48,064 nucleotides of DNA from Salirhabdus euzebyi (GCF_014207435.1 NZ_JACHGH010000018.1:1-48064); one strand, 5' to 3'; numbered from the stretch's first letter, positions 9,518 to 17,299 are shown. The notes: a model not told the origin generated them from the letters alone. A program made the numbers and translations.

Positions 9518-10050
9518 TAAGAACCAAATACGTAAGTACAAACTATAATCGACGCTATTATACCAATAAGATCAGCTAACAGTCCAACTTTTAGTGCATC
9601 TCCCATTTTTCTTATTCCAACAGCACCAAAATAGACGGTTAAAATATATAATGTCGTATCCGTACTGCCTTGCATTGTGGAAGCCAAGTTCCCAATAAAA
9701 CTATCTGGCCCGAATTCTTTTATTAAATCAGTCGTTACCGCTAATGCTGCTGTACCAGATACTGGTCTAACGACTGCTAAAGGAACAATATCAGCCGGTA
9801 CTCCCAGTGTTTGCAAAACTGGAGCTAAAAATTCAACAAATCCCTCCATTGCTCCAGATGAGCGAAAAATGGCGATGGAAACCATCATACCTAACAAAAA
9901 AGGAAGGAGGGATATTGCCATTTGTACGCCTTCCTTTCCCCCTTCCACAAATGTTTCATATGTTGGAACTTTCTTAATGGTTCCCGCTAAAAGTACGAGC
10001 AAAATAATTAGAGGAATGATCCATGTACTAATAGTCGTTATGATACTCAT
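9517..10050 (-). CDS. spmB: Spore maturation protein SpmB
   Basis: A 177-residue integral membrane protein of the nucleoside-transporter gate (SpmA/SpmB) family with about five helices and the conserved segments LPFLLGMMVSIAIFRSSG, VRPVSGTAALAV and GSTDTTLYILTVYFG. SpmA and SpmB are needed for normal spore core dehydration and heat resistance in B. subtilis; the transported substrate is unknown. The start overlaps the spmA stop by four bases (ATGA), showing translational coupling. Last gene of the operon. Confidence 0.95.
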   Translation of the reverse strand: MSIITTISTWIIPLIILLVLLAGTIKKVPTYETFVEGGKEGVQMAISLLPFLLGMMVSIAIFRSSGAMEGFVEFLAPVLQTLGVPADIVPLAVVRPVSGTAALAVTTDLIKEFGPDSFIGNLASTMQGSTDTTLYILTVYFGAVGIRKMGDALKVGLLADLIGIIASIIVCTYVFGS

Positions 10051-10640
10051 TTTTCATTCCTCCATATTCTACGATAATAGAAGAGGCGATCAATACATAA
10101 TGCTCCGATAGTCGATATCAGTGTTGCAATGATAGTAGTTCCTACAATCGCAGTCGGGGTAACGGAATCGTATTGCATGCGAATGGCGATAACGGTTGTA
10201 GGTATTAACGTTACGCTTGATGTATTTAAAGCTAAAAATGTAATCATGGATCGTGAAGCTTCCGTGGAGTTATTATTTAATTTTTTCATCTCGTTCATCG
10301 CTTTAATCCCCATCGGAGTAGCTGCGTTTCCTAGACCGAATAAATTAGCTGAAAAGTTAGATAATATATAGCCCATAGCTGGATGGTCAGGAGGTACTTC
10401 GGGAAAAATTCGTTTAAAAAGTGGTCTAAATAGCTTTGACAATCCCCTTAACAAGCCTGCTTCTTCAGCAATTTTCATCATCCCAATCCAAAAAACGAGA
10501 ACACTAATTAATCCAATGGCTAACATAACAGCATCATCTGCACTATTGAAGATTGCCTCATTCACATCTTGCATTGTCCCATTAAACATGGCGTATATAA
10601 TTCCTGTCGCTGCAAGAAATACCCATATTAGATTAACCAT
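10047..10640 (-). CDS. spmA: Spore maturation protein SpmA
   Basis: A 197-residue membrane protein with about five helices and the family segments FWIGMMKIAEEAGL, FGLGNAATPMGIKAMNEM and ALNTSSVTLIPTT. It works with SpmB in spore core dehydration. The ATG overlaps the dacB stop by one base (TAATG), and spmB overlaps its own end, so the three genes form a tightly coupled operon transcribed in the mother cell. Confidence 0.95.
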   Translation of the reverse strand: MVNLIWVFLAATGIIYAMFNGTMQDVNEAIFNSADDAVMLAIGLISVLVFWIGMMKIAEEAGLLRGLSKLFRPLFKRIFPEVPPDHPAMGYILSNFSANLFGLGNAATPMGIKAMNEMKKLNNNSTEASRSMITFLALNTSSVTLIPTTVIAIRMQYDSVTPTAIVGTTIIATLISTIGALCIDRLFYYRRIWRNEK

Positions 10641-11749
10641 TATATAACCCCACTTATATGATGAAAGATCTGTTTGACCTTATCCATAAAGCTTTCTTTC
10701 TTCGGTGGTGCTGGCTCATGATAAATATTTCTTTCTGCTAAAACTTGACCATCTACTTGATACACTTGTTTCCCAATAATACTGTCTTTGATAAGTTGTA
10801 GATCCTCTTTTATGTAGATTTTATTTTCTACTTTTTTTAATTCTGATTTAGATAGAGGGAGAATGACTTCGTTCAAAATTTCTCCTGAAATGGTCTTTCC
10901 GTCAGGTAGTGGAATTTGGATTTCACCTTCTTTCTTAATCCGTTCTAAATCATAGGAATTGAATCCCCAGTTAAACAAGTTTGAATGATCATTCCAATCA
11001 TCAGATGCGTTTAATGTAACAGCAATTAATTTCATGCCGTCTTTTTCAGCAGTTGTCACAAGTGTTCTTCCTGCTTTACGAGTAAACCCTGTTTTCCCAC
11101 CAGTACAATATTTATAATAACGGGTTAAAAGTTTATTTTTATTTCTCCAAGGATACTGCACTGTTTCTGCCTTGTATTTTTCGGTTCCGAAGATTTTTAC
11201 AAACGTTTTATTATTCATTGCATATCTCGTTAATAATGCCATATCATACGCTGTAGAATAATGCCCTTCTCCTTCTAACCCATGTGGATTAGAGAAGCTA
11301 GATTTTTCCATTCCAATCCAAGTTGCTTTTTCGTTCATAAGATGGGTAAAACCTTCCACACTTCCTCCAACATGTTCAGCAATAGCCACTGCTGAATCAT
11401 TTCCAGAACGAAGCATGAGTCCATAGACAAGGTCCTTTAGCTTCATTTTATCCCCTGGTTTTAAATAAATAGACGAGCCTTCTGTTCGTGAAGCTCTATC
11501 ACTAACAGTTACTTCTTCTTCTAATTTTCCAGATTCAATGGCTACAATAGCTGTCATAATTTTTGTAATACTAGCGATGCTTCTCTGTTCATGTCCACCT
11601 TTATCGTATAAAACTCGTCCAGACTCATATTCCATAAGGACTGCATTGTTTGCAGATACGCCTGGAGCAGCAGAAGCGTGTAAAGGGTACATCGTTAATA
11701 GTAGAGCTAGAACACAAGTCATAATGAGAATTGTCTTGACCGTTTTCAC
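10640..11749 (-). CDS. dacB: D-alanyl-D-alanine carboxypeptidase DacB (PBP5*), sporulation-specific
   Basis: A 369-residue penicillin-binding protein with signal peptide (about 1-27), serine nucleophile in SITK (Ser60-Lys63), SGN (115-117) and KTG (219-221), followed by a beta-rich PBP5 C-terminal domain and an amphipathic C-terminus for membrane attachment. It trims D-Ala from spore cortex peptidoglycan and so sets the degree of cross-linking. It starts with GTG behind GGAGGATTC. Linkage to spmAB distinguishes it from dacA and from dacF, which is elsewhere in this window. A sigma-E-like promoter precedes it. Confidence 0.95.
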   Translation of the reverse strand: MKTVKTILIMTCVLALLLTMYPLHASAAPGVSANNAVLMEYESGRVLYDKGGHEQRSIASITKIMTAIVAIESGKLEEEVTVSDRASRTEGSSIYLKPGDKMKLKDLVYGLMLRSGNDSAVAIAEHVGGSVEGFTHLMNEKATWIGMEKSSFSNPHGLEGEGHYSTAYDMALLTRYAMNNKTFVKIFGTEKYKAETVQYPWRNKNKLLTRYYKYCTGGKTGFTRKAGRTLVTTAEKDGMKLIAVTLNASDDWNDHSNLFNWGFNSYDLERIKKEGEIQIPLPDGKTISGEILNEVILPLSKSELKKVENKIYIKEDLQLIKDSIIGKQVYQVDGQVLAERNIYHEPAPPKKESFMDKVKQIFHHISGVI

Positions 11750-11788
11750 AAAGAATCCTCCATTTCCTATTTCCTGATGTTTGTACTA

Positions 11789-11816
11789 ATTTTATGCATG
11801 GAGGACGGGCTTATGA
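11789..11816 (-). promoter_or_regulatory. Candidate sigma-E promoter of dacB-spmA-spmB
   Basis: On the minus strand a -35-like TCATAAG (11816-11810) and a -10-like CATAAAAT (11796-11789; one mismatch to CATACAAT) are spaced by 13 bases. It lies 40 bases before the GTG start of dacB, whose B. subtilis counterpart is sigma-E dependent. Confidence 0.55.
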
Positions 11817-11863
11817 TAAAAGAGTTCCTAAAACTGTCGCTGTTATGAAATTTTTATACATAC

Positions 11864-11894
11864 AAAAAGGACTAACAGTTATATTTGTTAGTCC
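11864..11894 (-). terminator. Terminator of the superoxide dismutase gene
   Basis: Stem GGACTAAC/GTTAGTCC followed on the minus strand by TTTTT, 15 bases after the stop codon. Confidence 0.88.
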
Positions 11895-11908
11895 ACCCAC
11901 TATTTTAT

Positions 11909-12781
11909 CTATAACCAAGTTAATGTTTGTGCTCTGTTGAATCTATCATTTACGTTATCCCAATTTACAACATTCCACCAGTTTTCCACATATTTATTTC
12001 GATCTGTTTCATACTGCAAATAATATGCGTGCTCCCAAACATCTAAAACGAGCAAAGGAATGACATCCCATAAGGCATACATATTATGTTTTTCAACTGT
12101 CTGTACAGCCAGTCTACCTGATTGTAACTCCCAAACTAACATTGCCCAACCAGTTCCTTGAACAGACTGAGCAGCATTGGTAAATAGCTTTTTAAAGGCG
12201 TCAAAACTGGAGAAATCCTCTTTAATTTTACTCATTAATTGCCCTTTTGGAGTTCCACCACCATTCGGAGACATATTGTTCCAAAAAATCGTGTGAAGAA
12301 AGTGCCCACTTCCATTAAATGACTGTTCTCTCATCCAATGTCTTAACATTTGTTTGTTTTGAGATGCAGTCCACTTTTGAATCATTTTTTCAGCATTATT
12401 TAGTCCTTCTACATAGCTTTTGTGATGTTTATCATGATGCAGCCGCATAATTTCTTTAGAAATGTATGGTTCTAATGCATCATAAGCATATGGGAGGGGT
12501 GGTAATTGATGTTCTCCCACACCTATTCTCTTTGTATTTTTACCTTTTCGATTTGCAAGAATAGTTTGTAGAATTTGCTCTCCATCTTCTTTGACGCGAT
12601 ACATTTCTTCTTGAGTCAGCTCTTGTTTGTCATCTATCTTCGCTTGAATATCATTTTTCCAATTGTCTATTTCCCGCCAATAAGGAAGCTGAAATTCTCT
12701 ATGGGAATGAGATAGTTTTTGTTGAACTTCATCTGCCCAGTTTATCAGCGCATGAAGATATTGTTCCGTGTGTACATTCAT
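11909..12781 (-). CDS. sodF: Long-form Fe/Mn superoxide dismutase
   Basis: A 290-residue protein whose last 200 residues are a complete Fe/Mn superoxide dismutase: N-domain LPPLPYAYDALEPYI...HHDKHHKSYVEGLN, and metal-binding DVWEHAYYLQY near residue 240. The first 90 residues are an extra charged helical segment that typical 200-residue SodA lacks; B. subtilis SodF has similar length. It disproportionates superoxide in the cytosol or at the membrane. I chose the ATG at 12781, since GAGGTG lies 7 bases before it; the upstream GTG at 12790 falls inside that ribosome binding site. It is a single-gene unit inserted between dacB and ypuI relative to B. subtilis. Confidence 0.9.
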   Translation of the reverse strand: MNVHTEQYLHALINWADEVQQKLSHSHREFQLPYWREIDNWKNDIQAKIDDKQELTQEEMYRVKEDGEQILQTILANRKGKNTKRIGVGEHQLPPLPYAYDALEPYISKEIMRLHHDKHHKSYVEGLNNAEKMIQKWTASQNKQMLRHWMREQSFNGSGHFLHTIFWNNMSPNGGGTPKGQLMSKIKEDFSSFDAFKKLFTNAAQSVQGTGWAMLVWELQSGRLAVQTVEKHNMYALWDVIPLLVLDVWEHAYYLQYETDRNKYVENWWNVVNWDNVNDRFNRAQTLTWL

Positions 12782-12827
12782 TCTTATCACCTCGGCTCAT
12801 ATTATGCCTAGGCAAATATAAATGTGA

Positions 12828-12863
12828 AAAAAAGCACCCTCTTCTTTATTTAGAAGAGGATGC
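12828..12863 (-). terminator. Terminator of ypuI
   Basis: Stem AGCATCCTCTTC/GAAGAGGGTGCT followed by seven T on the minus strand; its 5' arm overlaps the last codons of ypuI. Confidence 0.88.
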
Positions 12864-13358
12864 TTCATTATTTTGCATAACCATTTTTGTTTGATAATCT
12901 GTTTCGTAATAGTCTAGCTCTTCCCGGACTTGTTGAAATTCTTTTTCTAAGCTCGTTAGCAAACGTTGAAAAGATTCAGGAGGCGTCTCATGAAAGCAGA
13001 TTGAATTCTTCCCTGTGTATGCTGCACGGCTATCCTCATACCATATGTCATCTTTTGGTGAAAAGAATTCCAAAATACATTTGTGGTAAATTCGATACAA
13101 TGTTTGTTCTGCAGCTGATTTACGAAATGGTTCTGACTTCACAATAATACTAACGGCATCAAGTGCATCAGAGCAAAATACCTCTAAACGTCTTAAAGAT
13201 TTTAACAGTTTTTCATAATAATCTTCCTTCTTACTACCGTTCTCATCCAAGAGAATGTCAAGCGAATGACTGTTTAAGTAATCACTTAGTTCATTAACTG
13301 TATTACTAAGGAACTGTTTTACATCTTGCATTTGAAGCTCAACTACTGTATTACTCAC
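12846..13358 (-). CDS. ypuI: YpuI-family protein (DUF3907)
   Basis: A 170-residue soluble protein, largely helical, without catalytic motif that I can identify. It resembles B. subtilis YpuI in length and location between dacB and scpB. It begins with GTG behind a strong GAGGAGG site. Function is unknown in the family. It follows an unknown small gene by 48 bases and probably shares its transcript; it has its own terminator. Confidence 0.8.
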   Translation of the reverse strand: MSNTVVELQMQDVKQFLSNTVNELSDYLNSHSLDILLDENGSKKEDYYEKLLKSLRRLEVFCSDALDAVSIIVKSEPFRKSAAEQTLYRIYHKCILEFFSPKDDIWYEDSRAAYTGKNSICFHETPPESFQRLLTSLEKEFQQVREELDYYETDYQTKMVMQNNEASSSK

Positions 13359-13406
13359 GATTTTGTCCTCCTCAGTAAAAATAAATCAAAGTGGTGATTT
13401 ATTCCT

Positions 13407-13802
13407 TTAGCTTTCACTTTTTAATTTAGGTGTTTTTTGTGATATTGTCATCGTTAATTTTTGTACTTTTTCCCAATCTGTTTGTTCAAATAAAGCTTCG
13501 AAATCTTCAAGATCGTGTACATATACTCTTTTTTGTTGTTTTAATTCAGGATTACTCACAAGGGCAGCTAGTGAAGCGATATCTTTGAAGAAAACCCCTT
13601 TCTCACCTATGTTAAAAATAGGATCTTCTATATAGGGTGAAAATGTTTCTATTTTTGTGTGAAAGTAATCTAAGTATACTAAATGAAATTCTTTTTCTTT
13701 ACCTTCATCAAAATAGGCAACCTCTGACCTAACAAAAGAATCTTCTGGTGACGTCGGAACTGATTTTTCCAATTGATACCCTACGAAAGCTTTTACTTCC
13801 AA
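13407..13802 (-). CDS. Conserved-looking hypothetical protein, TTG start
   Basis: A 131-residue soluble acidic protein with no signal peptide or membrane helix. I chose the TTG at 13802 because a strong AGGAGG sits 7 bases before it; an ATG at 13820 lies inside or upstream of that site. The body has alternating beta and helical character (VKAFVGYQLEK..., FHLVYLDYF, GEKGVFFKDIASLAALV, RVYVHDLEDFEALFEQ). I do not recognise a family. It lies between scpB and ypuI and most likely belongs to the same transcription unit as ypuI. B. subtilis has no gene that I recall at this position. Confidence 0.7.
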   Translation of the reverse strand: MEVKAFVGYQLEKSVPTSPEDSFVRSEVAYFDEGKEKEFHLVYLDYFHTKIETFSPYIEDPIFNIGEKGVFFKDIASLAALVSNPELKQQKRVYVHDLEDFEALFEQTDWEKVQKLTMTISQKTPKLKSES

Positions 13803-13908
13803 GCCCCCTCCTCCTATCATTCGTAATTTGCTTTTATATTATCATAATGACCACATGAATTGTTTTTTTACTAAGGTCAGTATGTATAAGCTTTTTTTCA
13901 ATCAATTT

Positions 13909-14475
13909 TTACTTTTTTTCAAAAAACAAATCTGCTTCTTTTTCCAGTTGGTCGTCGATGAAATCTTCTGGTAAAGGTGGTAGTTCATCAATGGTAGTTA
14001 ACCCGAAAAACGTTAAAAATTGTGTGCTTGTCGTAAAGAGAACCGGCCTTCCACTTGAATCTTTCCTACCAGCTTCCTGAATTAACGATCTTGACAACAA
14101 CGTTTGCACTGGACCATCGCTATTAACCCCTCTAATATCCTCTATCTCCGTTCGGGTAATTGGTTGTTTATAAGCTATTATAGCTAACGTTTCTAGTGCT
14201 GCCTGTGAAAGACGGCTAGAAGCAGGAGATTGAACTAAACGCTCATAATATTCTGCGTGTTCTGGTTTTGTTGTTAAGTGAAAATAATCAGCAGACTGCA
14301 TAATGGTTATACCCCGTTGCTCATGTTCATAATCATATTTTAATTCATCAATGATCATAGCAACCGTTGAAATATCTATTTCTAATATTTTGCTTAGCTG
14401 TTTATTACTTAACCCTTCTTCTCCTGATGCAAATAGCAATCCTTCTGTAACAGCTTTATACTTCTTTAATTCCAT
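13909..14475 (-). CDS. scpB: Segregation and condensation protein B
   Basis: A 188-residue protein with tandem winged-helix domains, the second containing the signature QAALETLAIIAYKQPITRTEIEDIRGV. ScpB dimers join ScpA and SMC to form the bacterial condensin that compacts and segregates the chromosome. The ATG at 14475 follows GGAGG at good spacing; a longer reading from 14529 would run back into scpA and is not used. The ribosome binding site lies within the end of scpA, so the two genes are tightly linked. Confidence 0.96.
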   Translation of the reverse strand: MELKKYKAVTEGLLFASGEEGLSNKQLSKILEIDISTVAMIIDELKYDYEHEQRGITIMQSADYFHLTTKPEHAEYYERLVQSPASSRLSQAALETLAIIAYKQPITRTEIEDIRGVNSDGPVQTLLSRSLIQEAGRKDSSGRPVLFTTSTQFLTFFGLTTIDELPPLPEDFIDDQLEKEADLFFEKK

Positions 14476-14476
14476 A

Positions 14477-15220
14477 TTAATCCTCCATTTGATATATGAC
14501 GATATCAGAGAAATTTTCTTTCTGGTCACAGGTAACTTTTTTGCTTTTCATTAGTTCCAAAATGGCAATGAACGTAACAACGATATGTGAGCGAACAGGA
14601 TATGGAAACAATTCCTGAAACAGCACAACCCGATTTTTCGACTTGGCTATTTGGTCCATTATTTGATCCATTCTTTCCTGTATTGGAATTTCTTGTCGAT
14701 GAATTCTTGTCTCCAAGGGTTGCTCCCATTTTTTTCTTTGGAAGAGCTTTTGAAGTGCCCCTAACATATCGAATATCGTTACTTCCCCGTTATTTTGAAA
14801 AGGAGACCTACTGTTTTCAAATTGTTCTAGGTTCGATCTAGGTCTCGTATAAATTTGATTTGTATCTAATTCTCTTTCTTTTAACCCTTGAGCAGCTTCT
14901 TTAAATTTACGATACTCAATTAATCGTCTCATTAATTCTTCTCTCGGGTCCTCTTCATACTCATCATCTTCCACATCAAGCTCAGGACTTGGAAGTAGCA
15001 TATGACTTTTGATTGCCAATAATGTTGCAGCCATTACTAAATATTCACTAGCGATATCCAACTCCAGTTGTTGCATTGTTTGAATATAGGCCATATACTG
15101 CTCTGTTATTTGAGACATAGGAATATCATAAATGTCAATTTCGTATCGGTTTATTAAATGTAGTAACAGATCTAAAGGGCCTTCAAAAGCTTCAACTTTC
15201 ACTCTATAAGCTTCTCCCAT
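14477..15220 (-). CDS. scpA: Segregation and condensation protein A (kleisin)
   Basis: A 247-residue kleisin. The N-terminal signature YRVKVEAFEGPLDLLLHLI and the following EIDIYDIPMSQITEQYMAYI and YLVMAATLLAIKSHMLLP match ScpA; an acidic linker (about 85-95, DVEDDEYEEDPREE) and a C-terminal winged helix follow. It bridges the SMC heads and recruits ScpB. First gene of scpA-scpB. Confidence 0.96.
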   Translation of the reverse strand: MGEAYRVKVEAFEGPLDLLLHLINRYEIDIYDIPMSQITEQYMAYIQTMQQLELDIASEYLVMAATLLAIKSHMLLPSPELDVEDDEYEEDPREELMRRLIEYRKFKEAAQGLKERELDTNQIYTRPRSNLEQFENSRSPFQNNGEVTIFDMLGALQKLFQRKKWEQPLETRIHRQEIPIQERMDQIMDQIAKSKNRVVLFQELFPYPVRSHIVVTFIAILELMKSKKVTCDQKENFSDIVIYQMED

Positions 15221-15275
15221 GACTTAATTCCTCTCTTAAACTAATAAATTTCATGAATCTCTTATATACGCCTAT

Positions 15276-15302
15276 ACAACGATTACATAACTTCATAGTA
15301 TA
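15276..15302 (+). promoter_or_regulatory. Candidate sigma-K promoter of the YjcZ peptide gene
   Basis: AC at 15276-15277, 16 bases, then CATAGTATA at 15294-15302. This fits the sigma-K consensus (AC, 16-17 bases, CATANNNTA) exactly, and lies about 60 bases before a gene of a spore-coat type peptide family. Confidence 0.65.
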
Positions 15303-15362
15303 TTATCGTAAGAAGTTAAAAGGAAAAAAGATATCTCAACTTTTAAGAAGGAGGTCTTTTAC

Positions 15363-15464
15363 ATGGGTGCAGCTTACGGTTATGGCGGAGGTTTCGCGCT
15401 AATCGTTGTATTGTTTATTTTGCTAATTATTGTTGGAGCAACTTGGGGATATGGTGCATACTAA
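15363..15464 (+). CDS. YjcZ-family small sporulation peptide
   Basis: A 33-residue peptide: Gly/Tyr-rich N-terminus ([10 protein letters not shown]), one hydrophobic helix (about 11-26, [15 protein letters not shown]) and a WGYGAY tail. This is the composition of the YjcZ/tiny sporulation protein family found in Bacillus spore coats and membranes; exact function is not known. A strong AAGGAGGT site lies before the ATG, a sigma-K-like promoter upstream and a terminator downstream, so it is a complete monocistronic unit. It is oriented against scpA. Too short for routine gene finders, but the evidence is good. Confidence 0.88.
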   Translation: MGAAYGYGGGFALIVVLFILLIIVGATWGYGAY

Positions 15465-15474
15465 ATTGCTCACC

Positions 15475-15505
15475 GGGCGCTAAGCATTATGCTTGGCGTC
15501 CTTTT
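15475..15505 (+). terminator. Terminator of the YjcZ peptide gene
   Basis: Stem GGGCGCTAAGC pairing with GCTTGGCGTCC (two G-U or mismatched positions), followed by TTTT, 10 bases after the stop codon. Confidence 0.75.
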
Positions 15506-15615
15506 ATATGCAAAAATTCCCTTAACCATTTCCATTTTACGTATTTTCATTCATTATAATAATATACTTATATGTTACACTAAAGATTAAATTAATAAAA
15601 TAAGGAGTTTAACGA

Positions 15616-16086
15616 ATGTATGATTCTGCATACATAGATTATTTAGCTCATTTATTAGGAACTAGAGATTATTTTGAATGTCATGAAATTTTAGAAGAGC
15701 ATTGGAAAAAGGAAATACCATTAGAAAGGGATTCTATTTGGGTGGCCTTTATTCAATTAGCCGTAGCATTATACCATCACCGGCGTGGGAACTACTTAGG
15801 TGGCATACGTTTAATAAAGAAAAGTCAAGATAAGTTTCATAAACATCGTGACCTTATAGAAGCAAATTTCGGACTACAAAGACAGTCATTATTTGAATTA
15901 CTCGACGAAATACAAGAAAAAATAATTCAGCATAAACCTTATGAAAGTATTAACTTACCAATAAACGATGCCAAACTAAAAGCGCTCGTTCAAGAAAAGT
16001 GTAAAAAATGGGGATGCCAATTCGAATCCAAAAGCAACCTTAACGATGAATTTCTTATTCACAAACATAAACTACGGGAACGGTAA
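15616..16086 (+). CDS. ypuF: DUF309 family protein YpuF
   Basis: A 156-residue helical protein with the DUF309 signature: ECHEILEEHWK (about 22-32), IQLAVALYHHRRGNY (about 49-63) and repeated helices. The conserved His/Glu residues suggest a metal or nucleotide site, but no activity is established. It occupies the position of B. subtilis ypuF beside scpA, here divergent from it. The AAGGAG site precedes the ATG. Confidence 0.85.
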   Translation: MYDSAYIDYLAHLLGTRDYFECHEILEEHWKKEIPLERDSIWVAFIQLAVALYHHRRGNYLGGIRLIKKSQDKFHKHRDLIEANFGLQRQSLFELLDEIQEKIIQHKPYESINLPINDAKLKALVQEKCKKWGCQFESKSNLNDEFLIHKHKLRER

Positions 16087-16094
16087 TAATAAAA

Positions 16095-16125
16095 AGAGGT
16101 TGAATCATTAAATGATTCAACCTCT
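16095..16125. terminator. Bidirectional terminator between ypuF and ribT
   Basis: A perfect 15-bp palindrome (AGAGGTTGAATCATT/AATGATTCAACCTCT) with A-rich and T-containing flanks lies between two convergent genes and can serve both. Confidence 0.85.
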
Positions 16126-16138
16126 ACTTATGCTGTGA

Positions 16139-16486
16139 TTAGCTTTCGCATTTTTGAACAAAAGACTCTGTCTTTTCATTTGCGCAAATCACATACTCAT
16201 TGCCATATAAATCTTTAACACCTTGAATCATTTTACGTCCTAATCCTTGATTTCGGTGAGAAGGATTTACTGAAACGTGTTGAATAACCGCTTTTTTTTC
16301 ATCTTCCATTCTCACTCCTATGGACCCCAGAATGTCTTCTTCTTTCCATAAGAACAAATGCCAATTAGGATTTTCCTCATATTCTTTAATGGTTTGCTGT
16401 AAACGTTTAACATCTTTTTCATCAGGCATAAAAGATAGCAAACCCATAGCTATTTTTTCTAAACTTTTTTTATATCGTACTAACAT
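16139..16486 (-). CDS. ribT: GNAT-family acetyltransferase RibT
   Basis: A 115-residue GNAT protein. The acetyl-CoA site is visible as HVSVNPSHRNQGLGRKMIQGV (about 69-89). It matches B. subtilis RibT in size and sequence character; RibT is the last gene of the B. subtilis rib operon but its substrate is not established. Here no ribD, ribE, ribBA or ribH and no FMN riboswitch is next to it; the gene stands alone with its own ribosome binding site (GAGGGA). The RibT call rests on position between ppiB and ypuF as well as sequence. Confidence 0.78.
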   Translation of the reverse strand: MLVRYKKSLEKIAMGLLSFMPDEKDVKRLQQTIKEYEENPNWHLFLWKEEDILGSIGVRMEDEKKAVIQHVSVNPSHRNQGLGRKMIQGVKDLYGNEYVICANEKTESFVQKCES

Positions 16487-16656
16487 TTCAATCCCTCATT
16501 ATAATAACTATTTCATACCAGAAACCCTTAAGGGACTCTACTATGAAAAAAATTTTAATCGTCATTGTTACCATTATAGCCTAAAAATTACTTCCTATTT
16601 CATTTATTTTATGAGATATTGCATTTCTTTTGCCCATTTTGTGTTATTCAAGCATT

Positions 16657-16743
16657 TTAGGCAATATACGCCCAATAAATAAAACCCCAAATAAGACTTA
16701 ATACGAAAAGAACAATAAATAAAATAATGTTTTTCTTTCTCAC
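16657..16743 (-). CDS. 28-residue single-pass membrane peptide, GTG start
   Basis: A 29-codon reading frame: GTG start preceded at 7 bases by AGGGGG, two to three basic residues (RKK), then a continuous hydrophobic stretch (NIILFIVLFVLSLIWGFIYWAYIA) and stop. The strong ribosome binding site and positive-inside topology favour a real small membrane protein, perhaps a regulator or a spore peptide. It is in a 357-base gap between ribT and the M50-like gene that otherwise shows no gene on either strand. I recognise no family, and no terminator follows, so it could be chance in AT-rich DNA. Confidence 0.5.
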   Translation of the reverse strand: MRKKNIILFIVLFVLSLIWGFIYWAYIA

Positions 16744-16843
16744 AACACTGCCCCCTATACCAGTTCCAACAATTTACCCTATCTTATTATAAATAGTTTA
16801 AAAGAGAATGCAAATATTTAAAGCGGTTATGTACTTATTATCT

Positions 16844-17299
16844 TTACTTGCGCAGGCGAATCATTTGAATAATTTCTTCTAAACAAACATATCCATCAGA
16901 TTTCCTATGGCCTACTCGAAATGGAATTAAGTTGATGATAAATAGCCACACATTAAATAAAAAAAACAACATTATTAACTTAGTATGAACGAAACCCGAG
17001 AAAAAAAGAACTACGGAAACAACCCCACTAACTATCGGGCCGCCTAATGAAATAAAAACCTTTTCCCATGGGTTAAAAGTTACTTTTCTTTCACTAGATA
17101 CTTGGCCTCCTAGAAAATAAAGCCCGTGTACAATTAATTGTACTTTTCTACTTCTTTTTACATAGATCCTTTTCCCTAAACCTATTGAAAAATTAATATG
17201 ATCTGCCCTTAAAAACCAAGCTGAAACTGCATGTCCTATTTCATGAAGAATAATGGAAATAGGAGCAAACAAAAAAAGAAATACAACGAATATCTCCAT
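16844..17299 (-). CDS. Minimal M50-like (site-2 protease type) membrane metalloprotease
   Basis: A 151-residue integral membrane protein with four predicted helices. The zinc-binding HEIGH motif is at residues 19-23 in the first helix (ISIILHEIGHAVSAWFL), and a downstream NLIPFRVGHRKSDG at about 123-136 resembles the third-ligand motif (N-x-x-P...D-G) of M50 proteases. It lacks a PDZ domain and is shorter than SpoIVFB or RasP. I chose the ATG at 17299 (GGGAGA site); a longer reading to 17428 would read through the ppiB terminator. Substrate unknown. It follows ppiB. Confidence 0.75.
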   Translation of the reverse strand: MEIFVVFLFLFAPISIILHEIGHAVSAWFLRADHINFSIGLGKRIYVKRSRKVQLIVHGLYFLGGQVSSERKVTFNPWEKVFISLGGPIVSGVVSVVLFFSGFVHTKLIMLFFLFNVWLFIINLIPFRVGHRKSDGYVCLEEIIQMIRLRK

